Shown here piece by piece: positions 29,806-37,948 of a DNA stretch of 43,426 nucleotides. The DNA comes from Spirochaetales bacterium (lineage in GTDB: Bacteria; Spirochaetota; Spirochaetia; Sphaerochaetales; Sphaerochaetaceae). Made by a program: the position numbers and the translations under genes. The notes below the pieces were generated by a model. The model saw only the letters and a program-made list of their open reading frames with translations. It had not been told where the DNA came from and did no database searches. Within the stretch, counting starts at the first letter, position 1; the number at the start of each line of letters is the position of its first letter. The stretch is from NCBI GenBank assembly GCA_022788185.1, contig JALEVV010000034.1, positions 1 to 43,426 on the forward strand. Reading direction: 5' to 3'.

Positions 29806-29812
29806 TCTTACC

Positions 29813-30384
29813 TTACTGGCGCACGTATGCCGCCACAACCTTTATCTGACCGCCGCAGGATCTTATCCTGTATTTTTTCACTGAAGACGGGATGATGAAA
29901 GACTCGGCATAGTGAACCTCGAAGGGAGCAAAGGAGCCATCGATGCTTTCCACAACAGCCTTTTCACCTTCAACGAGATTTAGCTGCTGAACGCTGTCAT
30001 TCATCTCCACTTCAAATACAGATGACGTTGTGTATCTTACCGTCTCGATGAACTCAAGCTCATGAAGGCCTGTGATTTCCTTCCTGTAATCCCCACTCTC
30101 CTCAACCGTCCGGATTCTGTCCACAAGATTATCCATTACCCATCCTGTGGTCCTGTCCCACTGAATGTTCTTCATCCCATGATCAATGTGGATGGGCCTC
30201 GGAAGGCCGTCCAGGCCTACCCTGCCCCAGTCCCAGAGCTTGAAGGTGAAGATATACGGAGTTGCGCTGATCTCCAGCACCATGGCATTCTTTCCGAGCA
30301 GTGAACCGTGCCTGCAGGGATGAGTATGTGGTCATGCTTTTTCACAGGAATCCTGTTCACGTACTTTTCAGCATCAAAGAGTAT
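29813..30384 (-). pseudogene. C-terminal remnant of a class I mannose-6-phosphate isomerase, frameshifted
   Basis: The minus strand encodes FDAEKYVNRIPVKKHDHILI and PAGTVH, then after a one-base frame change near 30299-30303 continues LGKNAMVLEISATPYIFTFK, LWDWGRVGLDGLPRPIHIDH and on to the stop at 29813. This is the cupin half of a ManA-type phosphomannose isomerase: IPAGTVH is the metal/substrate motif and DGLPRPIHIDHG is typical of large class I members. The N-terminal half is missing, replaced by the start of a ROK kinase. A working protein is very unlikely. The intact 156-codon frame from 30283 alone would lack the active site. Confidence 0.7.
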
Positions 30385-30456
30385 TTAACCCTTTTCACCG
30401 AGTGCGGCATATTTAACTCCCGTTCCGCCCACATCAAACATGATATACTTCCTCAT
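30385..30456 (-). pseudogene. N-terminal fragment of a ROK-family sugar kinase
   Basis: From an ATG at 30456, 23 codons read MRKYIMFDVGGTGVKYAALG and EKG before a TAA at 30385-30387. FDVGGTGVKYA is the phosphate-1 ATP-binding motif that opens ROK kinases. The rest of the gene is absent; phosphomannose isomerase sequence follows at once. In several bacteria a ROK fructokinase gene precedes manA (as in Bacillus gmuE-gmuF), so one internal deletion could have joined the two. Confidence 0.65.
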
Positions 30457-30460
30457 ATCT

Positions 30461-30476
30461 GTTATAATGTTATAAC
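30461..30476. promoter_or_regulatory. Palindrome GTTATAA-TG-TTATAAC upstream of the ROK remnant
   Basis: Perfect 7-base arms with a 2-base centre lie 4 bases before the relic start codon. It looks like the operator of the former kinase/isomerase operon, in the style of a GntR or ROK repressor, and has outlived the genes. Confidence 0.4.
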
Positions 30477-30527
30477 TTATATTGTTTTGCCAACCTTTTT
30501 ATCATGCCACAAAATACATGATGATCA

Positions 30528-30554
30528 GTGAAGTGGAGCAGAACTCCACTTCAC
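30528..30554. repeat. Perfect inverted repeat built on GTGAAGTGGAG
   Basis: GTGAAGTGGAG (30528-30538) and CTCCACTTCAC (30544-30554) form an 11-base perfect stem with a 5-base loop. It lies 13 bases after the end of the discoidin-like gene on the minus strand, so it may be the operon terminator, though no good U-tract follows. It contains the same GTGAAGTGGAG string found at 29757-29767 near the AlbA-type gene. Confidence 0.6.
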
Positions 30555-30567
30555 CGTAAGTTCCGGT

Positions 30568-31344
30568 TTATGACCAGAGCATTTCCTTTCCGTAAACCTC
30601 TGCCTGAATGAGGGCCGGGAACGGGGAAGGATCATCACTCTTGATAAGATCGCAGATGGTGAGGGAATTGACGATTCTCGGGGAAATCCTGAAGATCTGC
30701 CTGCCATCCTTCTTTACCAAGGGAAGCTTTTCGGCCGATCCGTCGGAGAACTTCACCATGCACTCATCCCACCAGGCATCGTGGGGGAAGTCCGCACGGG
30801 TGTAGATGATTATCCTGTCGATGAGGACGCGGCAGCCGAACTCCAAATAGAGCTCTGCCTTGGGGTCCCTGTTTATGCCCCAGCTCTCAAAGGGCCATGG
30901 ACCGTGACCGGAGGATGCGACAACACCGTCGAAGGCGTTGCGGGAAGCAAAGACGCTCTCTCCCCGGGTCTCGATGTTTGCCTTTGAGTGAGGGAAGACC
31001 GCATCGTTGGTGTGTCCGTCATAGGGATTGTATGCCAGGTTCCTGTACTGCCACTCAAACTCATATGCACGTCTTACATACATGTAGTGAAGATCCCCCG
31101 TGAAAACCCTGGGATCATAGCAGAGCTTCTTCTCATCAAAGGGAACAGGGAAGGAAAAATCCTTTCCTGACGCATATACGATCGTGCGGCCGAGTCCGAG
31201 GTCCAGAAGATAGTGGGACTTCTCAAGGCCTGAAATATTTATCGTGTCACCCGGTTCAAAGGTACCGTTCCAGACGAGGTATGCTTCCTCTTCACCGCTT
31301 TTTGAAGCAAGCGCTTCACCGTTTCTCATTATGCTTATTGTCAT
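30568..31344 (-). CDS. Cytoplasmic discoidin-like (F5/8 type C) protein of unknown function
   Basis: A 258-residue protein I do not recognise as a named family. The N-terminal part (1-90) is a small beta-rich domain (EEEAYLVWNGTFEPGDTINI). Residues ~95-255 resemble a discoidin/F5-8C carbohydrate-binding fold: NAFDGVVASSGHGPWPFESW, then KAELYLEFGCRVLIDRIIIY, and an ending LIQAEVYGKEM. A WWDEC and several Trp residues suggest a sugar-binding face. No signal peptide is seen, so it works in the cytoplasm. It is the last gene of the glycosaminoglycan operon, 68 bases after the first sulfatase gene. Homologues may be known as enzymes of uronide metabolism, but I cannot assign one. The second ATG (31344) is chosen for better spacing to GGAG. 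Confidence 0.6.
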   Translation of the reverse strand: MTISIMRNGEALASKSGEEEAYLVWNGTFEPGDTINISGLEKSHYLLDLGLGRTIVYASGKDFSFPVPFDEKKLCYDPRVFTGDLHYMYVRRAYEFEWQYRNLAYNPYDGHTNDAVFPHSKANIETRGESVFASRNAFDGVVASSGHGPWPFESWGINRDPKAELYLEFGCRVLIDRIIIYTRADFPHDAWWDECMVKFSDGSAEKLPLVKKDGRQIFRISPRIVNSLTICDLIKSDDPSPFPALIQAEVYGKEMLWS

Positions 31345-31415
31345 CATGTCTCCATTTTACAACTTTGTTTTCAGTTAAGGGAAATCCTTGTTTTTAACAA
31401 CTGACTCCGCACTTT

Positions 31416-32789
31416 TCACATTTCAGGTGCCGTTTTCCCTTCATGGTTCTGATAACCGCACTTATGGCTCCTCCACCTTCTGTCGGCCTTCACCTCCAGG
31501 GTGAAGAACGGATCATCGGTTTCAGTCACATACTTATCAAGAAGGGCTCTCATCTCATGGAGGGTATTCCTGACGGAGGCATCTGAAGCCCTGTTGACCT
31601 TTTCATGAGGATCCTCATCCAGGAAATACAGCTCCTCACCGTTTCCCTCCAGATATCTTATGTACTTCACATCTCCCCTTCTTATCATACGGCCGGGTGA
31701 AATGGTGTATCCCCACTCAGTGAACCACTCGGAAGTGACGTATGGCCGGTCGGGAAGGGTCCCGTTTTCAGCCATCGACGAAATGTCCATGCCGTCAAGG
31801 CCCGGGGGAACCGGCAGTCCCGCCAGGGACAGCAGGGTCGGAAAGAGGTCAAGTGTGGAGCATATGCCCCTGGCACTTCCCCTGGCATTCACACCCTTTC
31901 CTGAGATGATGAAGGGTACCCTGGTAACCTCCTCATAGAGAGTCACCTGCTTTGTGACCGATCCCCTGGAAGCCAGGTTATCCCCATGGTCGGATAAAAA
32001 GACGTACGTAATGTCATCCCCTATCGGCGAAGCTTCGAGCGCCTTCATAATCTCGCCTATATACCTGTCCGCAACGGAAAGATAGTAGTGGTAAGCGGCA
32101 ATGTACTCCCTGAAGTTGTCATCACTCCACCCTACCGTCTGACTCTGTCTCACATGGGAGCAGCAGAGGTACTGCACGGGAAGGGGACGGTTTTCAATAT
32201 CATCAAAGACGTAGTTTTCCGGAAGCGGGGGAAGCTTTCCTTCCACCCTTACCGGATGGGGACCCTTATTGCGTCCGACCCACCCGCAGATATTGTGCGG
32301 GTTGATGAAATCAACGACCATCAGAAGCGGCCTGTCATAGCTCCACTCCGATAAGAATTTCTTCGTTTCGGAAAGAGTGTACGCATCGGCATAGGTATCC
32401 ATGTTGAACGGAAACTCAGGCCTTTCATCGGGGATCACCAGCTCACCTTCATCGGAACAGGTGAATCCCCTAAGGGCACCGCCGTCATGCTTTTTGCCGA
32501 AGTGACGGGTCTCATAGCCCGCCCTTCTGAACTCCTCCCCCAGGGCCGGAAAGGATTCATCAAGGGGTGTTACCGGCCATGAGCGGCCATTTGACCACAC
32601 CCTGTTCCTGTGGCTGTGCTGCCCTGACCAGAGTGCCGCACGGGAGGGCTGGCAGAGGGGACAGGGGCAGTAGGCTGCCTCTGCCGATATACCGTTCTCT
32701 GCCAGACGGTCAATATTGGGAGTGGAACCGCAGGCTCCAAGCGCCCTCCAGGAGAGCTGATCAAGCTGGAAAATGACGAAGTTCCTCAT
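31416..32789 (-). CDS. Type I sulfatase (Cys-type), cytoplasmic
   Basis: A 457-residue arylsulfatase-fold enzyme that removes sulfate esters from sugars. The formylglycine motif is CQPSR at 46-50 (LCQPSRAALWSGQ), a Cys-type site to be modified by the anaerobic maturase. The metal-binding ends are FQLDQLSWRALG (D10) and TYVFLSDHGDNLASRG (~280). There is no signal peptide, so it acts on imported sulfated oligosaccharides, consistent with the adjacent GH88 hydrolase. It starts 3 bases after the GH88 stop, with a weak ribosome binding site (GGTAAG), so translation is probably coupled. Regiospecificity (2-O, 4-O, 6-O or N) cannot be read from the sequence. Confidence 0.88.
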   Translation of the reverse strand: MRNFVIFQLDQLSWRALGACGSTPNIDRLAENGISAEAAYCPCPLCQPSRAALWSGQHSHRNRVWSNGRSWPVTPLDESFPALGEEFRRAGYETRHFGKKHDGGALRGFTCSDEGELVIPDERPEFPFNMDTYADAYTLSETKKFLSEWSYDRPLLMVVDFINPHNICGWVGRNKGPHPVRVEGKLPPLPENYVFDDIENRPLPVQYLCCSHVRQSQTVGWSDDNFREYIAAYHYYLSVADRYIGEIMKALEASPIGDDITYVFLSDHGDNLASRGSVTKQVTLYEEVTRVPFIISGKGVNARGSARGICSTLDLFPTLLSLAGLPVPPGLDGMDISSMAENGTLPDRPYVTSEWFTEWGYTISPGRMIRRGDVKYIRYLEGNGEELYFLDEDPHEKVNRASDASVRNTLHEMRALLDKYVTETDDPFFTLEVKADRRWRSHKCGYQNHEGKTAPEM

Positions 32790-32792
32790 ATC

Positions 32793-33959
32793 TTACCAAT
32801 AGGGCTCCCATTTTTTCATAAGTCTTGTCAGGGCTTCCATGTAGAAGTAATCGCCCCAGACGTTGCACTCATCCACACCCCTGTTGTTGCATGGATTGTA
32901 CGGACTCTTTCTGGCATATGTACCGTGGAGAAGCTGTCCGTCCGAGACGGAAGGATCCTTTACGGCATAATCCCGGTAAAGGGCTCCCATGAGTTTCCGG
33001 GCTGTCAAAACAAGCCGCTCACTCTCTTCCTTTTCAGTATACTTTGCCGCTTCCAGCATGCCGCATACCGCAGCGGAAAGCGCTGAGGTGTCCTTGGGCT
33101 CAGTGGAAGGATATTTAAAGTCAAAATCCCAGTAAGGGATCACATCCTCGGGCAGATGGTCGAGGAAGAAGGATGAGACACGGCGGAAGACATCGAGATA
33201 TTCAGGCTTCCTGAGATACCTGTAAGCAAGGGCCGAGCCGTAAACTCCCCAGGCCTGACCACGGGCCCAGGCAGAACCGTCACGGTACCCCTGGAAGGTG
33301 ACACCCTTCAGGGGCAGTCCCGTTTCAGGATCGAAGAAGTAGGTGTGATAAGTGGAGTTATCAGGGCGGACCACGCACTTCATTGCGGTCTCCAGATGGA
33401 TATCGGCTATTTTCCTGTATTTTTCATCTCCCGTGGTCTCACTTGCCCAGTAGAGCAGCGGAAGGTTCAGAAGGCAGTCGATGATGAGACGATAGTTGTC
33501 CTTTGCGCCCAGCTCTCCCCACGCCTGGATAAAGCCACCCTTCTCCTGGAAGCGGGAAATGAGGTTGTCCGCGGCAAGCAGTGCGGCCTTCCTGCCCGTT
33601 TCGGAACCTGTCAGCTTATAGGCCGCGACACATGAGGGGGAATAGAGGAATCCCATGTCATGGTGGTCAACGTCGATGTGACGCTCAATCCGGTCCAGAA
33701 ATGAATCAACCTGACGGAGAGCCGCCTTTCTGAAGCACTCCTTTCCGGATAGCTCATAGGCCAGCCAGATCTCTCCGGTCCAGAAGCCCGTCGTCCACTC
33801 CACGTTCTCACTCTGGGGATAAAAACCGTTTTCCGAATGGGAATACTTGAATTTATCCGTAAACCTTTCAAGACAGCTTTCTGTCTGTCTTACCGCGCAC
33901 TCACAGGCGCCCTTCAGCTCCTCACCCTCAAGGGGCCTCACGTTTTCATAACCCGGCAT
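32793..33959 (-). CDS. GH88 unsaturated glucuronyl hydrolase
   Basis: A 388-residue (alpha/alpha)6-barrel enzyme that removes the 4,5-unsaturated uronic acid left by polysaccharide lyases on chondroitin, hyaluronan or heparan fragments. Landmarks: EWTTGFWTGEIWLAYE (54-69), DVDHHDMGFLYSPS (96-109) with D101, and YRLIIDCLLNLPLLYWA with D161. These two Asp residues align with D88 and D149 of Bacillus UGL at almost the same spacing. GSAWARGQAWGVYG and DYFYMEALTRL complete the pattern. No signal peptide. It lies between two sulfatases, with GGAGG before the ATG; the set fits stepwise removal of sulfate and uronate from a glycosaminoglycan disaccharide. Confidence 0.9.
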   Translation of the reverse strand: MPGYENVRPLEGEELKGACECAVRQTESCLERFTDKFKYSHSENGFYPQSENVEWTTGFWTGEIWLAYELSGKECFRKAALRQVDSFLDRIERHIDVDHHDMGFLYSPSCVAAYKLTGSETGRKAALLAADNLISRFQEKGGFIQAWGELGAKDNYRLIIDCLLNLPLLYWASETTGDEKYRKIADIHLETAMKCVVRPDNSTYHTYFFDPETGLPLKGVTFQGYRDGSAWARGQAWGVYGSALAYRYLRKPEYLDVFRRVSSFFLDHLPEDVIPYWDFDFKYPSTEPKDTSALSAAVCGMLEAAKYTEKEESERLVLTARKLMGALYRDYAVKDPSVSDGQLLHGTYARKSPYNPCNNRGVDECNVWGDYFYMEALTRLMKKWEPYW

Positions 33960-33960
33960 G

Positions 33961-35331
33961 CTACCTCCTCAGGAGAAAGTCATCATGGCTCTTCTCCAGC
34001 TCGCCTTTAAGCAGTGCGTCGTAGTACACTGCCCTTTCATCATTTCCATCCAGCTCTTCAGCATTCAGCTGATATGGATCATTCACATTGTCAAAGAGAA
34101 TCCTTTTCTGCGCTTCTCCCGGCCTTGTGCCGTTATCGACCACATAGGTGTGACCCTCATCCCTTATCGCCCTCCAGCCGAAGGCCCTGTTATCCAGTCC
34201 CCTTTCCAGGTATGGATTCACCAGTTCAGGCATGCCCGGGATCATGAGGTGCTCCGTGAAGGAGCGGACCTTGTCACCATCGCCCTTCATGGCACCCGTA
34301 TGGCTTTTTCCCTCCACCGAGGGAGGAATGGGAATACCCATAAGCTCAAGCAACGTGGGCATATGGTCCTCGCTTGCGACCATGCCGTCATAACGGCCAC
34401 ATGGGAGGGATGAATCGTGTATCACAAGCGGAATCCTCAGGGATTCTTCATAGTAAATGTTCTTACCATACAGTCCATGTGAGCCCATGCAGTCACCGTG
34501 GTCCGCTGAGAGGACAACGATGGTATCATCCCAGAGTCCGTTCTCCCTGAGATATGAGACGAGACGGGAGAACTCCATGTCCAGTCCGGTGACGGCAGCT
34601 TTGTACTCCCGCAGCTTCAGACGGTAGTCTTCATTCGTCCTCATGTGCCCGGGAACGTTCTTCCTGAAGGAGATGTCCTCTTCAGGATAGAGGGCCAGCA
34701 GCTCCTCAGGCACCCTGTCATAGGGCGGATGAGGCGGATTCCAGGAGATGAAGAGGGAGAACGGCATGTCAGAAGGTCTTGCTTCCAGAAATTCGATCGC
34801 CTTATCGGTTTCATGCCTGGGAGACCACTCGTCAACAGTTATCATCTCATCGGTGTTTTCCCAGTAGTGAGGTGCTGTATGGTTGTCATATGCACCATAG
34901 GAGTACCAGTAGTCGAAATGGTGTCTTCTGTCTCCGGGAGGTGTATATGCATCCCAGCAGGCGGCTCCCGATGAGGGGCTGTCCGAGTAGTTCATTTCAG
35001 AGGAATCGAGGTGCCACTTTCCGATGTAGCCGTTGTAATAACCCGCTTCATGGAGGACGTCGCTGATCAGGGTCTCACCGTCCTCGATGTGAATGTGATC
35101 CCTGAGTCCGATCTTACAGTTGGTCCAAAAGCCCGTATTCAGAGGATGCTTTCCCGTCATCAGGGCAGCCCTGTGGGGTGAGCACAGCGGATATGTGCTC
35201 ACGGCCTGAGAGCAGAAGAGTGATGCTGCGGCAAAGTCATCCATGGCGGGGGTGCTTACAGGGTCCTCTCCCGCAAAGCCATATGCATGATAGCGCCACT
35301 GATCGGCGAAAACATAAATAAGGTTTTTCAT
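33961..35331 (-). CDS. Type I sulfatase (Cys-type), cytoplasmic, second copy
   Basis: A 456-residue sulfatase. The maturation motif is CSPHR at 50-54 (LCSPHRAALMTGKHP), matching the C-x-P-x-R rule, so it depends on the maturase. Metal ligands lie in YVFADQWRYHAYG (D10) and VVLSADHGDCMGSHG (~290); GYIGKWHLD and NPPHPPYD are typical substrate-side motifs. The start is at 35331 with GGAGAGGAAG upstream; an in-frame extension to 35376 runs back through a stem-loop and is not used. No signal peptide. It directly follows the binding-protein gene of this operon and is distinct enough from the other sulfatase to have a different position specificity. Confidence 0.88.
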   Translation of the reverse strand: MKNLIYVFADQWRYHAYGFAGEDPVSTPAMDDFAAASLFCSQAVSTYPLCSPHRAALMTGKHPLNTGFWTNCKIGLRDHIHIEDGETLISDVLHEAGYYNGYIGKWHLDSSEMNYSDSPSSGAACWDAYTPPGDRRHHFDYWYSYGAYDNHTAPHYWENTDEMITVDEWSPRHETDKAIEFLEARPSDMPFSLFISWNPPHPPYDRVPEELLALYPEEDISFRKNVPGHMRTNEDYRLKLREYKAAVTGLDMEFSRLVSYLRENGLWDDTIVVLSADHGDCMGSHGLYGKNIYYEESLRIPLVIHDSSLPCGRYDGMVASEDHMPTLLELMGIPIPPSVEGKSHTGAMKGDGDKVRSFTEHLMIPGMPELVNPYLERGLDNRAFGWRAIRDEGHTYVVDNGTRPGEAQKRILFDNVNDPYQLNAEELDGNDERAVYYDALLKGELEKSHDDFLLRR

Positions 35332-35350
35332 CACTTCCTCTCCTTTCAGG

Positions 35351-35374
35351 GATGCGGGGAGGAATCCCCGCATC
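35351..35374 (-). other. Strong intercistronic stem-loop after the binding-protein gene
   Basis: GATGCGGGGA (35351-35360) and TCCCCGCATC (35365-35374) form a perfect 10-base stem with a 4-base loop, in the short gap between the binding-protein and sulfatase genes. No U-tract follows, so an mRNA 3'-end protector for abundant binding-protein message is likely. Confidence 0.6.
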
Positions 35375-35382
35375 ATTGACTT

Positions 35383-36987
35383 TTATTTTCCTGCGCTCAT
35401 GTAGTAGTCATAAGCCTTCTGGTTGATCGCGATTGCCTCATCGATGCCCCTTGCATGGAGCTCGCTGATGAACTTATCGTAATCAGCCTCGAAATCGGCA
35501 GTACCGATGATCCAGGACTGGAACTTCTCCTCAACATACGGCTTGATGTTGTTCATGATCCTCTTGTATCTGGACTCATCCTCCGGCTGATACTTCATGT
35601 CCAGTTCACCGTCGGAATATGGCGGCTGGTCCTCGAGGAACCATTCGGGATGACTTTCATAGAGATCACTTGCGGCAAAGCCCCACTTGTTCATGCTTGC
35701 AAGCTCGTAACCGCCGTCCTGGTTGAAACCGACACGGTAGAGGGAACCGATGCTTCTGAGATATCCGACGACTGACTGGTTACCCTTGAGAACTGAGTCA
35801 TAGAACTTCTTATTGCCGTTCTCATCGGTGTACCACTCCTCACCCTCAATACCCCAGTTCATGAGTGCCGATCCATCCTCTGTGAAGAGGTAATCGAAGA
35901 ACTTGATGACTGTCACGGGATCCTTGCATGCTGATGAAATACCCCAGCCGACACCAGGGAAGCGTTCGGTTCTTTCCTTGACGACGCCGTTCTGGTCTGC
36001 GGGAGGTGCTATGGCGATAAGCTCGATTCCCGGAACATCAGAGGCAAGCTTCACGTTGTACTCTGATGTGGATACCCAGTCATGGGTGCATCCTCCGAGG
36101 TTTGCGGAGAAGAGCACGTCACGGCTCTTGTTGCCGCGGGTGAAGATCTCAGGATCGATGATGCCGTCCTTATACCACTGGATCAGCTTTCTCACACCAT
36201 ATCTGAAGTTCTCCTCAAGAGGTTCGAACTCAACGACGCCGTTTCTGGTATAGAAACCCGTTGAGCTGTCGAAGAGGTAGAGATACTCTTCAGGCATCTT
36301 CCATCCTGCCCTGTCGAAGAGAGGTACCTCATCTTTAAGGCCGTTGCCGTTGGGATCCTCATTCCTGAAGGCATACATAACCTTCTCGAACTCATCAATA
36401 TCTGTCGGGGCATCAAGACCGAGCTTCTCAAGCCAGTCATTTCTTATCCACCAGTACTCAGCAGCCTTCAGTCCCTGGTTCTTGGGGATGAAGTAGATGT
36501 TGCCATCGGTTGATGTGGCATACTGTCTGAACTTCGGATCCTCATCCATCATCTTCTTAATGTTGGGTGCATACTCATCGATGAGGTCATTGAGGGGAAT
36601 GAGTCCTCCGTCACGGCCCAGGCTCTCGAGATCGGCGGTGGAGACATAGCCGATGACGTCCGCAAGGTTACCCGATGAGAGCATGAGGTTATATGCCTCA
36701 GTCTCATTGGAGTTGGACTGGCTGATAACGCTTTTAAAGCTGATGTTGGTATCAGCGGCAAGACGCTGCCAGACCTTCCAGGAACTGTCGAAGGGCATGT
36801 TGTTGAAGTTAAGGAAGATGGAGAACTCCGTCGGAGTATCCGCTATCGGGAGGTGGAAGGTTCCATCCTCATTGAGTGTGGGACGTACTGCGGCAGTGGT
36901 GCCTGCGGTCGTTTCGCTCTGGCCGCCTGCAAAGAGCGGAGCGGCGAGAAGAAGGATGACGGTCAGTACGGTCAGGGTCTTTTTCAT
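35383..36987 (-). CDS. Extracytoplasmic solute-binding protein (LplA/CUT1 type) of the glycosaminoglycan operon
   Basis: A 534-residue secreted binding protein. The leader MKKTLTVLTVILLLAAPLFA is followed by GGQSETTAG, a typical spirochaete mature N-terminus without a lipobox Cys. ADTPTEFSIFLNFNNMPFDS and LSSGNLADVIGYVS are usual for the LplA subgroup; WWIRNDWLEKLGLDAPTDID with a DPNGNG calcium-like loop is characteristic of it. The start is set by AGGAGGAAAT 8 bases before 36987. The ligand is probably a sulfated unsaturated oligosaccharide, from the neighbouring sulfatases and GH88 enzyme. Confidence 0.87.
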   Translation of the reverse strand: MKKTLTVLTVILLLAAPLFAGGQSETTAGTTAAVRPTLNEDGTFHLPIADTPTEFSIFLNFNNMPFDSSWKVWQRLAADTNISFKSVISQSNSNETEAYNLMLSSGNLADVIGYVSTADLESLGRDGGLIPLNDLIDEYAPNIKKMMDEDPKFRQYATSTDGNIYFIPKNQGLKAAEYWWIRNDWLEKLGLDAPTDIDEFEKVMYAFRNEDPNGNGLKDEVPLFDRAGWKMPEEYLYLFDSSTGFYTRNGVVEFEPLEENFRYGVRKLIQWYKDGIIDPEIFTRGNKSRDVLFSANLGGCTHDWVSTSEYNVKLASDVPGIELIAIAPPADQNGVVKERTERFPGVGWGISSACKDPVTVIKFFDYLFTEDGSALMNWGIEGEEWYTDENGNKKFYDSVLKGNQSVVGYLRSIGSLYRVGFNQDGGYELASMNKWGFAASDLYESHPEWFLEDQPPYSDGELDMKYQPEDESRYKRIMNNIKPYVEEKFQSWIIGTADFEADYDKFISELHARGIDEAIAINQKAYDYYMSAGK

Positions 36988-37014
36988 GAAAAATTTCCTC
37001 CTGTTCATGTAATG

Positions 37015-37935
37015 TTAACCTTTATTTGCACCGAGGGTCAGTCCACTCCTGAAATACTTCTGCACAAAGGGGTAGACAATGGCCATCGGAATTATGGCGA
37101 GTATTATGAGTGCGTATATGATTGTCGTCTGGTTCGACAGCGATGATGCGGTGACGATCGCGCTTTCCATCTCATTCTTGACCTTATCGACAAGCAGTTT
37201 CTTCAGCAGTACCTGGAGAGGAACCTTTGAGTCGTCGGTCAGAAGGTTCATTGGCCAGAAGTAACCGTTCCACCTGTTGACCGCATAGAAGAGACCGACC
37301 GTTGCCAGGGCAGGCTTCGAAAGCGGCAGGTAGATTTTCGAGAAGATCCTGAAATCCCCTGCACCGTCGATGAACGCTGCCTCCTCAAGGGATTCGGGAA
37401 CCTGTTCGAAGAAGCTCTTCAGGATGATCATGTTATATGTGTTCATCGCAAAGCCGAAGAGGATCGCATTCCTGCTGTTGAGCATATGGAAATCCCTGAA
37501 TGTCATGTAAAGCGGAATGATTCCGGCACTGAACCACATGGTGAAAACGGTAAAGAGCGTAAAAATCTTCCTTCCCACCAGACGCTTCTTGGAAAGTGCA
37601 TATGCCATTGTCGTGGAGAAAGCCATGTTCACGAGCACTCCGCCGAAGGTGTAGTAGAGGCTGTTCATCAGTGACGTCCAGAGAAACGGGGTTCTGAAGG
37701 CCTGCCTGTAGGAATCGAGGTTGAAGCCCACGGGGGTAAGGATTACGGATCCGTTCTCAACCGGCAGCGGCTGGGAAACCGATGCGATTAGGACGTAGTA
37801 GATCGGGTAAAGAATTATTGCAACAAGAATGACTCCGAAGGCATTGAGACATGCATCGAACACCTTCTCTCCTCTGCTCTGTATCTTAATACCGGCATGT
37901 TTGCCGCTCTGTCTGATTGATTGTGTTTTTTTCAT
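37015..37935 (-). CDS. CUT1 ABC permease (LplC/YtcP type)
   Basis: A 306-residue inner-membrane permease with six spans; the EAA loop reads EEAAFIDGAGDFRIFSKIYLP and the C-terminus YPFVQKYFRSGLTLGANKG is typical of the LplC/YtcP group. AGGAGAACTGAAAG precedes the ATG. The gene lies 13 bases after the partner permease and 27 bases before the binding-protein gene. Confidence 0.88.
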   Translation of the reverse strand: MKKTQSIRQSGKHAGIKIQSRGEKVFDACLNAFGVILVAIILYPIYYVLIASVSQPLPVENGSVILTPVGFNLDSYRQAFRTPFLWTSLMNSLYYTFGGVLVNMAFSTTMAYALSKKRLVGRKIFTLFTVFTMWFSAGIIPLYMTFRDFHMLNSRNAILFGFAMNTYNMIILKSFFEQVPESLEEAAFIDGAGDFRIFSKIYLPLSKPALATVGLFYAVNRWNGYFWPMNLLTDDSKVPLQVLLKKLLVDKVKNEMESAIVTASSLSNQTTIIYALIILAIIPMAIVYPFVQKYFRSGLTLGANKG

Positions 37936-37948
37936 CTTTCAGTTCTCC

